DNA from: Bryobacterales bacterium | GTDB taxonomy: Bacteria > Acidobacteriota > Terriglobia > Bryobacterales > Bryobacteraceae | Assembly: GCA_027459465.1 (NCBI GenBank) | Contig: DAIDIH010000307.1 | Location: 1 to 64,000, forward strand | Direction of reading: 5' to 3' | DNA: 64,000 bases | Part shown: one piece after another, positions 43,482-53,026 of the stretch | Layout: each line of letters begins with the position of its first letter | How positions within the stretch are numbered: the first letter of the stretch is position 1 | The notes under the pieces: generated by a model | Database searches by the model: none | What the model saw: only the letters and a program-made list of their open reading frames with translations | What the model was told of the DNA's origin: nothing | Position numbers and translations under genes: made by a program

Positions 43482-44054
43482 ATGGGCCAAGGCTGGAATC
43501 AGGCGAGTGAACGGACGAACGGGGAGGTTCCTCTGTCGACCCTCAAGGACCTGACATACAAAGACCTGCGCTGGGTGGAATCGCATGGGCCGGAGTGGAA
43601 GTATATTCTTCGGGCGGACGATGTCGATGCCGGGTCTCTGACGTTCGATCCGGAGTCGGAAAGCCGGGCCGTGGGCGAGATCTGCGGCCAACGCTGGACC
43701 TTCACGCGCCAGGAAGACTCGCCGCCGTGCTACATCCAGGTCCATGCCGCAGGCCAGGACGAGCCTGTCGCCACTCTGACGCCGCGGTGGGGCGGGAGCG
43801 GGTCGGTGCACTTCCGGAGCGGCGCACGATATTGCTGGAACACCGTTCACTTCTGGAGCGCACGATGGTGTTTCCGCCGCGAGGACGGCCACGCCTCCGC
43901 CTGCGTTACCGGGGACCCTCCGGCGCGTGAAGGGTCGGCGGTAAAGATCTGCGCCGATGCCGCCGGCCTGCCCGAAACTCCGGTGCTCGTCCTCTTAGGC
44001 TGGTTTGTGGAAGTGCTGGTGCACGAGCAGATCTCCAAGTGTCTGGTCTGCTGA
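43482..44054 (+). CDS. protein of unknown function
   Basis: 190 residues from ATG 43482, 22 bp after the exporter gene, so possibly the last gene of the dsr series. I do not recognise it. The middle resembles small beta-rich folds (tubby/LURP-like), with short strands, for example ICGQRWTFTRQEDSP and SGSVHFRSGARYCWNTVHFW. Tryptophan, cysteine and glycine are common. No signal peptide or clear metal motif is seen. Its 3' end overlaps the antisense GH43-like pseudogene by 60 bp, so the final residues may be artefactual. Confidence 0.6.
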   Translation: MGQGWNQASERTNGEVPLSTLKDLTYKDLRWVESHGPEWKYILRADDVDAGSLTFDPESESRAVGEICGQRWTFTRQEDSPPCYIQVHAAGQDEPVATLTPRWGGSGSVHFRSGARYCWNTVHFWSARWCFRREDGHASACVTGDPPAREGSAVKICADAAGLPETPVLVLLGWFVEVLVHEQISKCLVC

Positions 44055-44999
44055 GAGGGATGGCTCCCAGGGACGGGAGCGCGCCACAGAGATGCCGCGG
44101 ACTTCGTGGGGCCAGCGGCGGCCGCTGACGGCGCAGGAGAAGTGGTACAGACTGCCTTCGTGAAAGACAACGCCCGGTTTGTGAGCGTAGTCTTCATCCA
44201 CGCTGCCGGGCGGGCCGGCGTCGACCATGATTGCCGGTTCCTTTTCGAGGTGCTCCGGGGTTTTGCCCGGCGCGAGCAGATCCCGGGCTTTGCCGTGCCC
44301 GTCGAGTCCGTAGTCATACGCCGCCCATGTGTCGCGGTAGAGAAGTACGCACGGGTCGCTCGAGAAGCGTTCGTCCGGACTGCCGGAGGACCGTTGGCGA
44401 TCACGGGTTTGCCCTCATACCGCTTCCGATGCTTCAGGTCGATTGAAGTAGCGAAGCCGATCTGCTCGTGCCAGTGCTTTTCGGCATTCTTGTAGAAAAG
44501 ATAGTAAGTGCCGCGGTGACTTACAAGGCAGGGCGTATAGAGACCTCCGCGCTCCCAGGTAGCCCCATCTTCGGGCCGGAGGATGACGTCGCCGATGTCC
44601 CAGTGGAGCAGGTCGTGGCTGGTGCAGAGTCCGATGACGGCCGGGCCTTGCTCATAGTCTGAGCCCGGATCCGCGGGAATAACTCCCAGAAGGCGTTCGT
44701 TCACTTTCAAGGCGCGGCCCGGCCAGGCGGCGCCAGGTAATCAAGTTTTCGGAGGCAGCGAGGCCGGTTTGGTAGCCGATGCCGTCGAAGCCGGCATAGG
44801 TCATGTAGAAGCTATGCCCGTGGTGAAAGACGCACGGGCAATCGACGTTGCGGCTGTCGAAAGACGAAAGGTCGCCGGACGCCTGCAGAATCAGCTCGCG
44901 GTACTTATACGGCGTTTTGAAGACGTTCGCGGATTCCGTTTGGGCGCGCGGGCCGGCGGCGGCCAGCAGAAGCGATGAGCGTGTGACGGAGGGGCTCAT
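43995..44999 (-). pseudogene. frameshifted GH43/GH32-like beta-propeller glycosidase
   Basis: Three overlapping minus-strand frames together spell one protein. From ATG 44999 comes a signal-like start (SSLLLAAAGPRAQT) and propeller blades (CVFHHGHSFYMTYAGFDGIG), ending near 44725. A single-base shift there leads to ALKVNERLLGVIPADPGSD and CLVSHRGTYYLFYKNAEKHW. A second shift near 44400 leads to ERFSSDPCVLLYRDTWAAYD and the tail ending at 43995. The blade motifs fit the five-bladed GH43/32/68 superfamily. Two frameshifts in 1 kb mean a decayed gene or assembly errors. The broken state, absence of a partner and flanking decayed MFS gene favour decay. Confidence 0.7.
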
Positions 45000-45072
45000 C
45001 GGATCCGGCTGAATCGGAAGCGGCGCGGGCGTGCTTCTGCTATAGAATCATTTTGCGAGTAAGGAGTAACGC

Positions 45073-45528
45073 TTGATCGAAACCCGATTTTTTGAGGATT
45101 ACGCCGTTGGGGACACACGGCAGACGCTGGGCCGGACGATATCGGAAGCCGATATTGTCATCCACGCCGGGCAGACCGGCGACTTTTATCCGCACCACAT
45201 GGACGCCGAGTGGTGCAAAACGCAGCCGTTCGGCCAGCGCATCGCTCACGGGACACTCATCTTCAGCGTGGCGGTCGGCCTCACGGCAGGGGCGGTGAAT
45301 CCGGAGGCGTTCTCGTATGGGTACGACCGCCTGCGCTTTCTCCGGCCCGTCTTCATCGGCGACACGATTACGGTGACGGTGACCATCAATGGCAAACGCG
45401 ACAGTCCGAAGTCTCCCTCGCACGGCATTGTGGTGGAGTTGTGCGAGGCGAAGAACCAGCGCGGGGAACTGGTTTTGGTGTGCGAGCATCTGCTTATGGC
45501 GAAGCGGCGGCAGGCAGAGCCTCGATAG
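45073..45528 (+). CDS. MaoC-like (R)-hydratase/dehydratase family protein
   Basis: 151 residues from TTG 45073 with AAGGAG upstream. It has a single hot-dog fold with the hydratase segment [20 protein letters not shown], where Asp and His match the MaoC catalytic dyad, and then [16 protein letters not shown]. Such proteins hydrate enoyl-CoA thioesters or act in related acid metabolism (mesaconyl-CoA type). The gene stands alone between two decayed genes and gives no pathway context. Substrate is unknown. Confidence 0.82.
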   Translation: MIETRFFEDYAVGDTRQTLGRTISEADIVIHAGQTGDFYPHHMDAEWCKTQPFGQRIAHGTLIFSVAVGLTAGAVNPEAFSYGYDRLRFLRPVFIGDTITVTVTINGKRDSPKSPSHGIVVELCEAKNQRGELVLVCEHLLMAKRRQAEPR

Positions 45529-45534
45529 CGGGCC

Positions 45535-46340
45535 TCACGCCGCGGCCATGCGCGAGCTTCCCTCCGGTTCCGTTTCGTGCAAGGGCTCGCCAGGGTTGAT
45601 GAAGAGAAACAGGATGGCGCTGGCGAGAACCATGACGGCGATGAGAGCGATAGGCGCGCGGTAGGAGCCGGTGCGGCCGATGTCGACGCAGGCGCTCCAG
45701 GCTGCGGGGAGCATGAGGTCAAGAACGCCGAAGCCTGCGCTCGACAACAGGATGACCCTGCGCTTGTGACTGCTGAAGGCCAGCGCGAGGATGAGGGCGG
45801 CCGATGCGGCGACACACGCGGAGCCGAGTGCGCTGCGGCCGGTTTTCGTACTGAAGCGCGCGGTGAGACGGTCGCCAATAGCGCCGCCCGCTAGGTTTCC
45901 GCAGCAGCCGGCCACGAAGGGGAGCGCCGAAACGACGGCCATTTCGCGCTCGGTGAACCCGGCGCCGCGGACCAGATAAGTGGGGAACCACGTGAAGTAG
46001 AACCACGACGCCCAGACATAGCACCAGTACATGGCGGCCAGCAGCCAGATGTGACGATGCGCAAGTAGCGCGCGCCAGGGAGCGCCGTGGCGGCTCGACG
46101 CCCAAACGGCGCCCTGCGCGCGCGCCCGTTCGCGGGACGGAAACCAACGCGCGATGACGCCGGCGGCATTGGGGTATGCGCTGGCCTCACCGGCTCCGAA
46201 CAGGAACTGGGTTGCGACGAGGGACAGGAATCCCGCTGCCGCGCCGGTGAGCGCGGTGAAACAGCTCCACCAGAGGACGATGCGCGAGAGCGCGCGGCGG
46301 GGCCCGGTGCGGTCCCCTGAGATGGGAGGGCCGCACGGTC
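45535..46340 (-). pseudogene. truncated MFS (anion:cation symporter type) transporter
   Basis: One minus-strand frame reads ISGDRTGPRRALSRIVLWW, then FGAGEASAYPNAAGVIARWF, RERARAQGAVWASSR, and directly HGAPWRALLAHRHIWLLAAM and onward to 45535. The first about 70 residues (TM1-2) have no counterpart upstream, and about 90 residues expected between WASSR and HGAPW (TM4-6 and the central loop) are missing. This is an internally deleted, N-terminally truncated transporter of the ACS family (sugar-acid/phthalate type). The reading frame of the remaining part is intact, which suggests recent loss. Confidence 0.7.
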
Positions 46341-46417
46341 ACGTAAATACAATATCGCTGCCACGCTATACGCGGAACGGGCGCGGGTGGGTGGACTCGT
46401 AATTGCGTATACTCAAG

Positions 46418-46427
46418 TATTCGAATA
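46418..46427. promoter_or_regulatory. palindrome TATTCGAATA before the ArsR gene
   Basis: A perfect 10-bp palindrome in a short AT-rich stretch (about 46400-46440) just upstream of the ArsR start. Flanking bases partly extend the symmetry (AAGTATTCGAATATACT). It is a candidate ArsR operator; this also fits the promoter region of the ArsR-dab genes. Confidence 0.5.
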
Positions 46428-46440
46428 TACTAGTTATCAT

Positions 46441-46797
46441 ATGAGCGACGAGCTGCGCCGGTTCAAAAGCGAGATTTTCCAGGCGCTGGCCCATCCGACC
46501 AGAATCGCGATCGTCGAGACGCTGCGGGATGGCGAACTATCCGCCGGGCAGATCATTGAAAAGCTCGGCCTGGAACAGGCGAATGCGTCTCAGCACCTGG
46601 CGACTCTTCGTGCCAGGCAGGTTGTGGTGAACCGGAAGGTGGGCAACCAGGTTTTCTATTCGATTCGCGATCCAGCTTTGGTCAAGGTCCTCGATATTTT
46701 GCGGCGCTATTTTTACTCGCAGCTCAGCAGCACGGTCAGCATGCTGGAGGAGGCTGCGCAGACCGCGCCCGCGAAGACCGGACACACACGGAGATGA
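46441..46797 (+). CDS. ArsR-family transcriptional regulator
   Basis: 118 residues from ATG 46441; the frame upstream to 46387 lies in the promoter. A winged-helix ArsR domain is clear: EIFQALAHPTRIAIVETLRD, then QIIEKLGLEQANASQHLATL and VNRKVGNQVFYSIRD. No metal-binding cysteine motif (such as CxC in helix 3) is present, so it is probably a non-metal member. It is 46 bp before dabA and likely controls the inorganic-carbon genes, perhaps via the palindrome at 46418-46427. Confidence 0.88.
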   Translation: MSDELRRFKSEIFQALAHPTRIAIVETLRDGELSAGQIIEKLGLEQANASQHLATLRARQVVVNRKVGNQVFYSIRDPALVKVLDILRRYFYSQLSSTVSMLEEAAQTAPAKTGHTRR

Positions 46798-46843
46798 GTT
46801 TCCGGGTGTATCAAGTTGCGCATCCGGCGGGGGATCCGGTCTC

Positions 46844-49639
46844 TTGAGCGAAAGCGGCCCCTCCGACCGGCTGCGCCGGGTTGTTGACCACGCGGCGCAT
46901 CTGCTTCCGATGCAGGGCCCGATCGGTGTGTTCGTCCATCACAACACGCTGCATGAGTTCGAGAATCTGCCCTTCGAGCAGGCTGTCCTCGATGCGTCGG
47001 CGATCTTCGGCGCCGAGCCTTACATGGCCGAAGCGGCTTACCGGGCCGAGTTGGCCCGCGGGCGCATTCGGATGGAGGATGTCGAGGCAGTGCTGGCCGG
47101 CGAACCGGACGCCCCCGTCTTTCCGGGCTTGACGCGGCGTTCGCTGCGCAAGGCGATGATGACGCCGGGCGTGCGGGAGTTCGATGCGGCTACGATCCTG
47201 TGGCGCGCCGAGCAGGGAGACCTGGCGAACGATTTCCGCGGGAAGGCGCTGCGCTCGCTCTTCGATGCGTGTCTCAAGCGCCTGGCCGCTCCCGAGGTCG
47301 AACCGCCCGCACCGCGTCCGGCGGACGAGATCATTCATCCGTGGCTGATCCGGTTGTGCTCCGTGTTTTTGGACCAAGGCATGACCTACTGGCCACTGCC
47401 GAACCGCGAGAAAGGTTTTTACAAGAGCGTACGCATGCTGCTGGCGCCGGGCGGCTGCATCTTTCCGCTGTATCTGACCGGGTTGGACAAGGAACTGGCG
47501 CGGCAGACCGATCTCGGTTTCTCGGCCAGTGACGCCGTGCTCGACTACCTCGACGCGCACAACGCCGGTGAGCACGAATGGAGCGAAGTGATCGAGGCCG
47601 AATTACTGGCGCTGCCGGGTTGGGCGGGGTTGATGCGCAGGCTGGAGCAAGAACCGCAACTGGCGCCGCATATCGCCGTCCCGTGTTCGCTGATGGACTT
47701 TCTGGCCGTGCGGATGACGATGACGCGCGTTGTTTCGCGCGAAGGCGCCGGCGAAGCCGGTCTGCAGGAGAGCCCGCTGAAGACGCAGGAGCGGAGACGG
47801 TTGAGCCTGGCAGCCCGGATTTATGACGCGGCGCGCGTGGTGTCGCTTTCCGCGGACGAAGTGGCGCGCTTATCCGATACAGAGTGGGCGGCGTTTGTAA
47901 GCGAGGTCCGGGCGTGCAACGGATTGGAGCGGAGGCGCATTTTTCAGCTCGCCTACGAACGGTGGCATGAACACGAGATTCTGTCGGGACTCTCCAGCCA
48001 CCGGGCGTACCGCGGTCTACACGAGACGAGCGGTAGGCCGGCGGCGCAGGTGTTCTTCTGCCTCGACGAGCGCGAAGAATCCATGCGGCGCGCGCTCGAA
48101 GAAGTCGATCCGGAAGTCGAAACACTCGGCGCGGCGGGATATTTCGGCGTGGCCGTGGATTACAAGGGAATCGACGACGCTCACGGCGCCGCCTACTGCC
48201 CGGTGGTGCTCCAGCCCGAGCATGCGGTGCGGGAAAGACCCAAAGCCGAGGACCGCGAATTGCATCGGAGGCGGCAGTGGCGCCGGCGCCTGATGGGACT
48301 GCTGAAGCGGAGCGCGTTGACATCGTCACGAACGTTGTTGCGGGGTTGGGTGTCGACGGCGGCGCTGGGTGTGCTGTCGGGGGTCCCGCTGATCGGGCAT
48401 CTGCTCGCTCCCAGGCGGTACGCGCAACTGAGGGAGTGGATGAACAAGGCATTCCTTCCGGAACCGCGCACGGAACTCACGCTGATGCGCAACACGATGA
48501 AATCGCATAGCGCGGTGAAAGGCTTGTTGACGGGGTTTGCGGCCGAGGAGAAAGCGGAGCGGGTGGCGAGCGTTCTGCGGCCCGCGGGACTGGCGCGCGG
48601 CTTCGCGCGGGTTGTGGTCATCCTGGGGCATGGGTCGACAAGCCTGAACAATCCGCACGAATCGGCGCATGACTGCGGCGCATGCGGCGGACGAAGGGGA
48701 GGGCCGAATGCGCGTCTGTTTGCGGCCATGGCCAACCGCGCCGAGGTCCGGGAACTCCTGCGGGACCGCGGGATCGACATCCCGGAGGACACGTGGTTCG
48801 TCGGCGGCTATCACGATACGTGCAGCGACGACGGGGAGCTTTACGATCTGGAAGATGTGCCGGCCACGCATGAGAGTGATGTCAGGCGCATCGAAGCTTC
48901 GCTCGAAGAGGCTCGGGCGCATAACGCGAAAGAACGCGCTCGGCGGTTCGAATCTTCTCCGGTCCACGCGTCTCCGACGGTCGCGCTGCGGCACGTGGAA
49001 GAACGCAGCGAACACCTGGCCCAGCCGCGGCCGGAGTATGGCCATTGCACGAATGCCGTCTGCATCGTGGGGCGGCGCAGCCTGACGCGCGGCCTGTTTT
49101 TGGACCGGCGGGCGTTTCTGACTTCCTACGACGCCTCACAAGATCCGGATGACCGGAATCTCGCGGCGGTGCTGGCGGCGGCGATTCCTGTGTGCGCCGG
49201 CATTAACCTCGAATACTACTTCTCCTTCGTCGACAACGACCGCTATGGCAGCGGCACGAAACTGCCTCACAACGTGACGGGCCTCGTCGGCGTGATGGAC
49301 GGCCACGCGAGCGACCTGCGCACCGGGTTGCCGTGGCAGATGGTGGAGATCCACGAACCCGTACGAATGCTCTTCGTCATTGAGACGGCGCCGGAGCGTC
49401 TGATGCATGTGCTGGACGCGAGCGCGCCTCTGAAGCGGCTGGTGGAGAATCGTTGGATCCGCGTGGCGACGATCGACCCGGATACGAGCCGCGTTCACGT
49501 GTGGAGGGATAGCGTCTTCGAAGAGATCGGCCAACCGCTGGAACGCCTGCCGGTGGTGTTCTCTTCCGCCGAGTGGTACGAGGGAAAGCTCGAACACTTG
49601 CCGATGGCCTGGATTCAAACCGGCGGGGGAGTGCGGTAA
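46844..49639 (+). CDS. dabA: DabA, DUF2309 inorganic-carbon uptake protein
   Basis: 931 residues from TTG 46844. It is a member of the DUF2309 family, now known as DabA, a cytoplasmic beta-carbonic-anhydrase-like subunit that hydrates CO2 when driven by the DabB membrane partner. The zinc-site pattern is intact: CLDERE gives Cys406 and Asp408, and HGSTSLNNPHESAHDCGACG gives His596 and Cys611, with the His-Cys spacing of 15 found in the studied enzyme. Other conserved blocks are VFVHHNTLHEFENLPFEQA and CYxDEREESxRR-like. The gene supplies bicarbonate for fixation or carboxylation. Here dabA precedes its membrane partner(s), the reverse of some operons. Confidence 0.9.
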   Translation: MSESGPSDRLRRVVDHAAHLLPMQGPIGVFVHHNTLHEFENLPFEQAVLDASAIFGAEPYMAEAAYRAELARGRIRMEDVEAVLAGEPDAPVFPGLTRRSLRKAMMTPGVREFDAATILWRAEQGDLANDFRGKALRSLFDACLKRLAAPEVEPPAPRPADEIIHPWLIRLCSVFLDQGMTYWPLPNREKGFYKSVRMLLAPGGCIFPLYLTGLDKELARQTDLGFSASDAVLDYLDAHNAGEHEWSEVIEAELLALPGWAGLMRRLEQEPQLAPHIAVPCSLMDFLAVRMTMTRVVSREGAGEAGLQESPLKTQERRRLSLAARIYDAARVVSLSADEVARLSDTEWAAFVSEVRACNGLERRRIFQLAYERWHEHEILSGLSSHRAYRGLHETSGRPAAQVFFCLDEREESMRRALEEVDPEVETLGAAGYFGVAVDYKGIDDAHGAAYCPVVLQPEHAVRERPKAEDRELHRRRQWRRRLMGLLKRSALTSSRTLLRGWVSTAALGVLSGVPLIGHLLAPRRYAQLREWMNKAFLPEPRTELTLMRNTMKSHSAVKGLLTGFAAEEKAERVASVLRPAGLARGFARVVVILGHGSTSLNNPHESAHDCGACGGRRGGPNARLFAAMANRAEVRELLRDRGIDIPEDTWFVGGYHDTCSDDGELYDLEDVPATHESDVRRIEASLEEARAHNAKERARRFESSPVHASPTVALRHVEERSEHLAQPRPEYGHCTNAVCIVGRRSLTRGLFLDRRAFLTSYDASQDPDDRNLAAVLAAAIPVCAGINLEYYFSFVDNDRYGSGTKLPHNVTGLVGVMDGHASDLRTGLPWQMVEIHEPVRMLFVIETAPERLMHVLDASAPLKRLVENRWIRVATIDPDTSRVHVWRDSVFEEIGQPLERLPVVFSSAEWYEGKLEHLPMAWIQTGGGVR

Positions 49640-50977
49640 ATGCACGCAGCGCAGGCCATGCTGGTGTTTGTGGTGCTGGTGCCGGGCCTCGTGTCGGCGG
49701 CGTTTGCTTTGGCATGGCTGGCCGGCTGGGTTCCGAGGGAGCGTGTTGTTTCTCTCGTCACGGGGGTGACGTTCTCGGCATCGGTGGCGGCGCTGGCGGT
49801 GGTGGTGTGGCGGCTCCTTTCGGCGCAGGCCGTGACGGTGACTTTCGGCAACTGGTTCAGCGTGCGTGATTATCACTTTCCGATGGTGCTGCTGGCGGAC
49901 CGGCTGTCGGTGGTTTTGCTGGGGATGACGGTGGTTCTGGTGGGTCTCATCGGCCGGTTCTCGGTGACGTACCTGCATCGCGAGCCGGGCTTTTTCCGTT
50001 TCTTTCTGCTGCTTCAACTGTTTGCTTTCGGATCGCTGATTGCGTTTGCGGCCGGTTCGTTCGATCTTCTGGCGGGCGGGTGGGAGATTGTAGGCATCAC
50101 GTCCGTGCTGCTGATTGCGTTCTTTCAACACCGCACGCCCCCGGTTGAAAACGCGCTCCGCGTGTTCGCGATTTACCGCGCCTGCGACATCGGCTTGCTG
50201 GTGGGTGTATTCGCCATGCATCATTGGGCCGGAACCGCGTCTTTTGCAAGCGGCCTTCCGCATCTGGAGGGAAGCCGCGCTACGACGGTTGGGCTGTTGC
50301 TGCTGCTGGCAGCGGCCGGGAAAGCGGCCCAGGTGCCCTTTTCAGGTTGGCTGCCGCGGGCGATGGAGGGGCCGACGCCATCGAGCGCGATTTTCTACGG
50401 CGCCATTTCGATTCACGCCGGCGCGTATCTGCTGCTTCGCGCGCAGCCGATGCTCGCCCAATCCGGCCTCGCTTCGGCGATGGTGGTGATGGTCGGTCTG
50501 GCGACCGCCGTTTACGGCACAATCTCCGGCCGGGCGAGCGCCGACGCCAAGACATCGCTGGCGTTCGCGTCGCTGACGCAGGTGGGTGTGGTGTTCATGG
50601 AAATCGGATTTGGCCTGAAGTGGATTGCGGTGATCCACATCCTGGGCCACGCCACGGTCCGTACGCTGCAGTTTCTGCGGTCTCCTTCGATGCTTCACGA
50701 CTATCACCAGATGCATGCGGCGATCGGCGGCGAAGAGGAGTCCGCGGGAAATTGGATCGAGGACCTGCTGCCGGCGCGGGCTCAGTTGTGGCTTTACCGC
50801 TGGGCGCTGGATCGCGGCCATCTCGACACGATCCTGGATCGATTCGTGATTCACTCGCTGATGCGGCTCTCGAGGCTTTTCGTAAGGCTCGACCGCATCG
50901 GCTTGCCACAGACGCCCGAAAGACGGGAGCAGCCGGTGGCTTCGTTCGGCGCGGCGGCGCGGGAGCGCGCCGGATGA
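49640..50977 (+). CDS. dabB: DabB, NuoL-like proton-conducting membrane subunit
   Basis: 445 residues; the ATG follows the dabA stop with no gap. About 13 helices of the NADH-dehydrogenase ND5/NuoL/MrpA family, including TYLHREPGFFRFFLLLQLFA and FSGWLPRAMEGPTPSSAIFY. The Lys/Glu-containing half-helix typical of antiporter-like subunits is in this region. Partner of DabA, coupling proton or sodium entry to CO2 hydration. No NuoJ/K or other complex I gene is nearby, which supports the DabB call. It ends ATGA into a second related gene. Confidence 0.85.
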   Translation: MHAAQAMLVFVVLVPGLVSAAFALAWLAGWVPRERVVSLVTGVTFSASVAALAVVVWRLLSAQAVTVTFGNWFSVRDYHFPMVLLADRLSVVLLGMTVVLVGLIGRFSVTYLHREPGFFRFFLLLQLFAFGSLIAFAAGSFDLLAGGWEIVGITSVLLIAFFQHRTPPVENALRVFAIYRACDIGLLVGVFAMHHWAGTASFASGLPHLEGSRATTVGLLLLLAAAGKAAQVPFSGWLPRAMEGPTPSSAIFYGAISIHAGAYLLLRAQPMLAQSGLASAMVVMVGLATAVYGTISGRASADAKTSLAFASLTQVGVVFMEIGFGLKWIAVIHILGHATVRTLQFLRSPSMLHDYHQMHAAIGGEEESAGNWIEDLLPARAQLWLYRWALDRGHLDTILDRFVIHSLMRLSRLFVRLDRIGLPQTPERREQPVASFGAAARERAG

Positions 50978-52356
50978 CTTACCAGGCGAGTCTCACCGCG
51001 CTGGCGGTCGGCGTTCCCTGGTGCGCCGCGGTCGTGACGGTCGTGATCCGGCGGCAGTTGCGCGCCATCGCGTTTGGGGCGTCGCTCGTTTCCGTGTTGG
51101 CGAGCGTGCTGCTGCTGCGCGCCGCGCCATCCAGCCAGTCCCTGCCGGAAGCGCTGATGCTGCTTTACTCGTGCCTGACAGCGGGTGCGACGATCGCGCT
51201 TCCGCTGCGCGACTGCCGGAGCGGCACGATCAGCGGGATTCTGTTTCTGCTCGGATCGACGCTGCTGGCCTATTCGGCGGACGATCTGATGGTGCTACTC
51301 GGCGCGTGGATCGCCTCGACGATTCCTTTCCTGTTTGGGCGGTGGTTGGGTGCGCGCACGTGGCGGCCGCGTGCGGCACTGCTCGCCTCGAGCGGCGTTC
51401 TCGCGGCTGCGATCCTCCTCATCGCGTGGAGCGGCCACACGCTATCGATCGCCCGTTTAGCGCGGCAAAGCCCAGGAGGCATGGCGGTCTTCGGGCTTCT
51501 GGTCGCAGCGGTCGTGTTCCGCAAAGGCATCTGCCCGCTTCACGCGTGGGTGGGAGACGCCGCCGAGGACGGCGATGCGATTGCCACGGCTCTTTTGCTC
51601 AACGGTCATTTCGGCGCGATGCTCGTAGCTAGGCTGATTGTGCCGTTGTTTCCCGGCACGGCGCGGGATTTGTTCCCGCTGCTTTCCCATCTCGCGCTGG
51701 CGACCGCACTCTACATCGCCATCCGGGCGCTGACCGAAAACTCGCCCCGCCGGTTGCTCGCCTATCTCGCTCTCAGCCAGTCGGCGTGCATTCTGGCGGG
51801 CCTGGAAAGCCGGACGTTGGAGGGAGTCACGGGCGCACTGGTGCATTGGTGCGTTGTGACGACCTCCACGATGGGTCTGTTTGCCATCCTGCGGCTTTTG
51901 GAAGTGCGGTTCGGCGAGAACCTGACCGCCGGAGAGTACCTCGGCCTCGCGCAGCACGCGCCGAGGCTGGCGGTTTTCTTTCTTCTTCTCGGCCTGGCAT
52001 TGGCCGGTTTGCCGGGAACGCTGAGCTTTTGCTCGCAGGATCTGTTAATTCATGGGACGCTGGTTTCCCATCCGCTGACGGGACTGTTGCTTCCGGCCGC
52101 CACGGCGATGAATGCGGTGACCGTGTTCCGGTTGTTCACGCGACTCTTCCTTGGCAAGAGAAGGACGGGATTCACCATCCTGGCGGATGCGCTGCCGCGC
52201 GAGAGATGGATTCTGACTGCGGCCGTGCTGTTCGTGGTGGTGGGGGGATTGTTCCCCAACGCGATTGTCGCCCGGTGGACGGGTCCGGCTGAGGCGGTTC
52301 AGCAGGCGGTGTACGGGACAACGCACCTTGCCGCCCGGTTCAGGAATGCAAACTGA
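50974..52356 (+). CDS. second NuoL/M-like membrane subunit of the Dab locus
   Basis: 460 residues from ATG 50974, overlapping dabB as ATGA; the longer open frame from 50224 is shadow of dabB. About 12-13 helices; the family motif FRKGICPLHAWVGDAAEDG and the helices after it match antiporter-like subunits, but less strongly than the previous gene. The two proteins together suggest a two-subunit proton channel driving DabA. Alternatively the second gene belongs to a hydrogenase- or Mrp-like module that has lost its other parts. Function inferred from coupling only. Confidence 0.75.
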   Translation: MTYQASLTALAVGVPWCAAVVTVVIRRQLRAIAFGASLVSVLASVLLLRAAPSSQSLPEALMLLYSCLTAGATIALPLRDCRSGTISGILFLLGSTLLAYSADDLMVLLGAWIASTIPFLFGRWLGARTWRPRAALLASSGVLAAAILLIAWSGHTLSIARLARQSPGGMAVFGLLVAAVVFRKGICPLHAWVGDAAEDGDAIATALLLNGHFGAMLVARLIVPLFPGTARDLFPLLSHLALATALYIAIRALTENSPRRLLAYLALSQSACILAGLESRTLEGVTGALVHWCVVTTSTMGLFAILRLLEVRFGENLTAGEYLGLAQHAPRLAVFFLLLGLALAGLPGTLSFCSQDLLIHGTLVSHPLTGLLLPAATAMNAVTVFRLFTRLFLGKRRTGFTILADALPRERWILTAAVLFVVVGGLFPNAIVARWTGPAEAVQQAVYGTTHLAARFRNAN

Positions 52357-52389
52357 GTTACTCCCCTGCGGCCGTGGATGCGGCGTGAG

Positions 52390-52998
52390 TTAGTCTTCGG
52401 CGACCGCTAGCTTTGTAAGGACCGGCTTTGGACATCCAGTCCAATTCTGGCGAGGCTCGTTTCCGAGATAGGGTAAGTCCCGCAAGCCGGCTTCACTGGT
52501 GTAGAAGCCGCTGAGCACGAGATCCCGAAAGTGGTTGAAGAAGACGACGGCATGGCAGTCTTCGGGCGCGGCTTTTGCCGGGTACGCGATACGGTCCAGG
52601 AGCGCCTTCTTCTGGGTATCCGTGCACGAGATGAAGTCACCTCCGAAGCGGCGGTTCGATTCGAGATCGAGCCACGTGAGGCCGCCGCGGATCTCATCGA
52701 GAACTGCGCCACGCTTAAGGTCGAGCCAGTCGTCAATGAATGCGGGAACGCCCGCTTCGGTGGCGCTGCCGGAGCGATCGTCGGCCGGGATAACCAGGTC
52801 GCAAAGAACCGACACAGTTTCCCACTCATGGGGGGCGAGCGCTTTGGGCTGTTCGGAAGCGGCGCCGGTGTCTGCGTTGGAGGCGTCAGGGGCGGTTTGA
52901 GCGGCCAGCACCGCGCCGGCGGGGATGGATGTGAGAATTTTCAGCAAGTTCCGGCGCCGGAGCGGCGCTTGGAGCCCGCCAGAGTTACTAAGTTCCAT
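52390..52998 (-). CDS. gluconate 2-dehydrogenase subunit 3-like protein, Tat signal
   Basis: 202 residues. The N-terminal LRRRNLLKILTSIPAGAVLA is a Tat signal. The remainder fits the gluconate dehydrogenase subunit 3 family: WETVSVLCDLVIPADDRSGS, EAGVPAFIDDWL and NHFRDLVLSGFYTSEAGLRD. This small subunit pairs with the GMC-type flavoprotein encoded 28 bp upstream on the same strand. It is probably exported carrying its partner. No cytochrome c subunit (subunit 2) follows here. It is the last gene of the leftward run that extends beyond the right edge. Confidence 0.85.
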   Translation of the reverse strand: MELSNSGGLQAPLRRRNLLKILTSIPAGAVLAAQTAPDASNADTGAASEQPKALAPHEWETVSVLCDLVIPADDRSGSATEAGVPAFIDDWLDLKRGAVLDEIRGGLTWLDLESNRRFGGDFISCTDTQKKALLDRIAYPAKAAPEDCHAVVFFNHFRDLVLSGFYTSEAGLRDLPYLGNEPRQNWTGCPKPVLTKLAVAED

Positions 52999-53026
52999 CG
53001 TCGGTTCCTTCGGGGAGCATATTCAC

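Noticed and set aside
50224-50973. 250-codon extension of the second NuoL/M-like gene
   Set aside because: Overlaps dabB in another frame, lacks hydrophobic segments, and an ATGA-coupled start exists at 50974.
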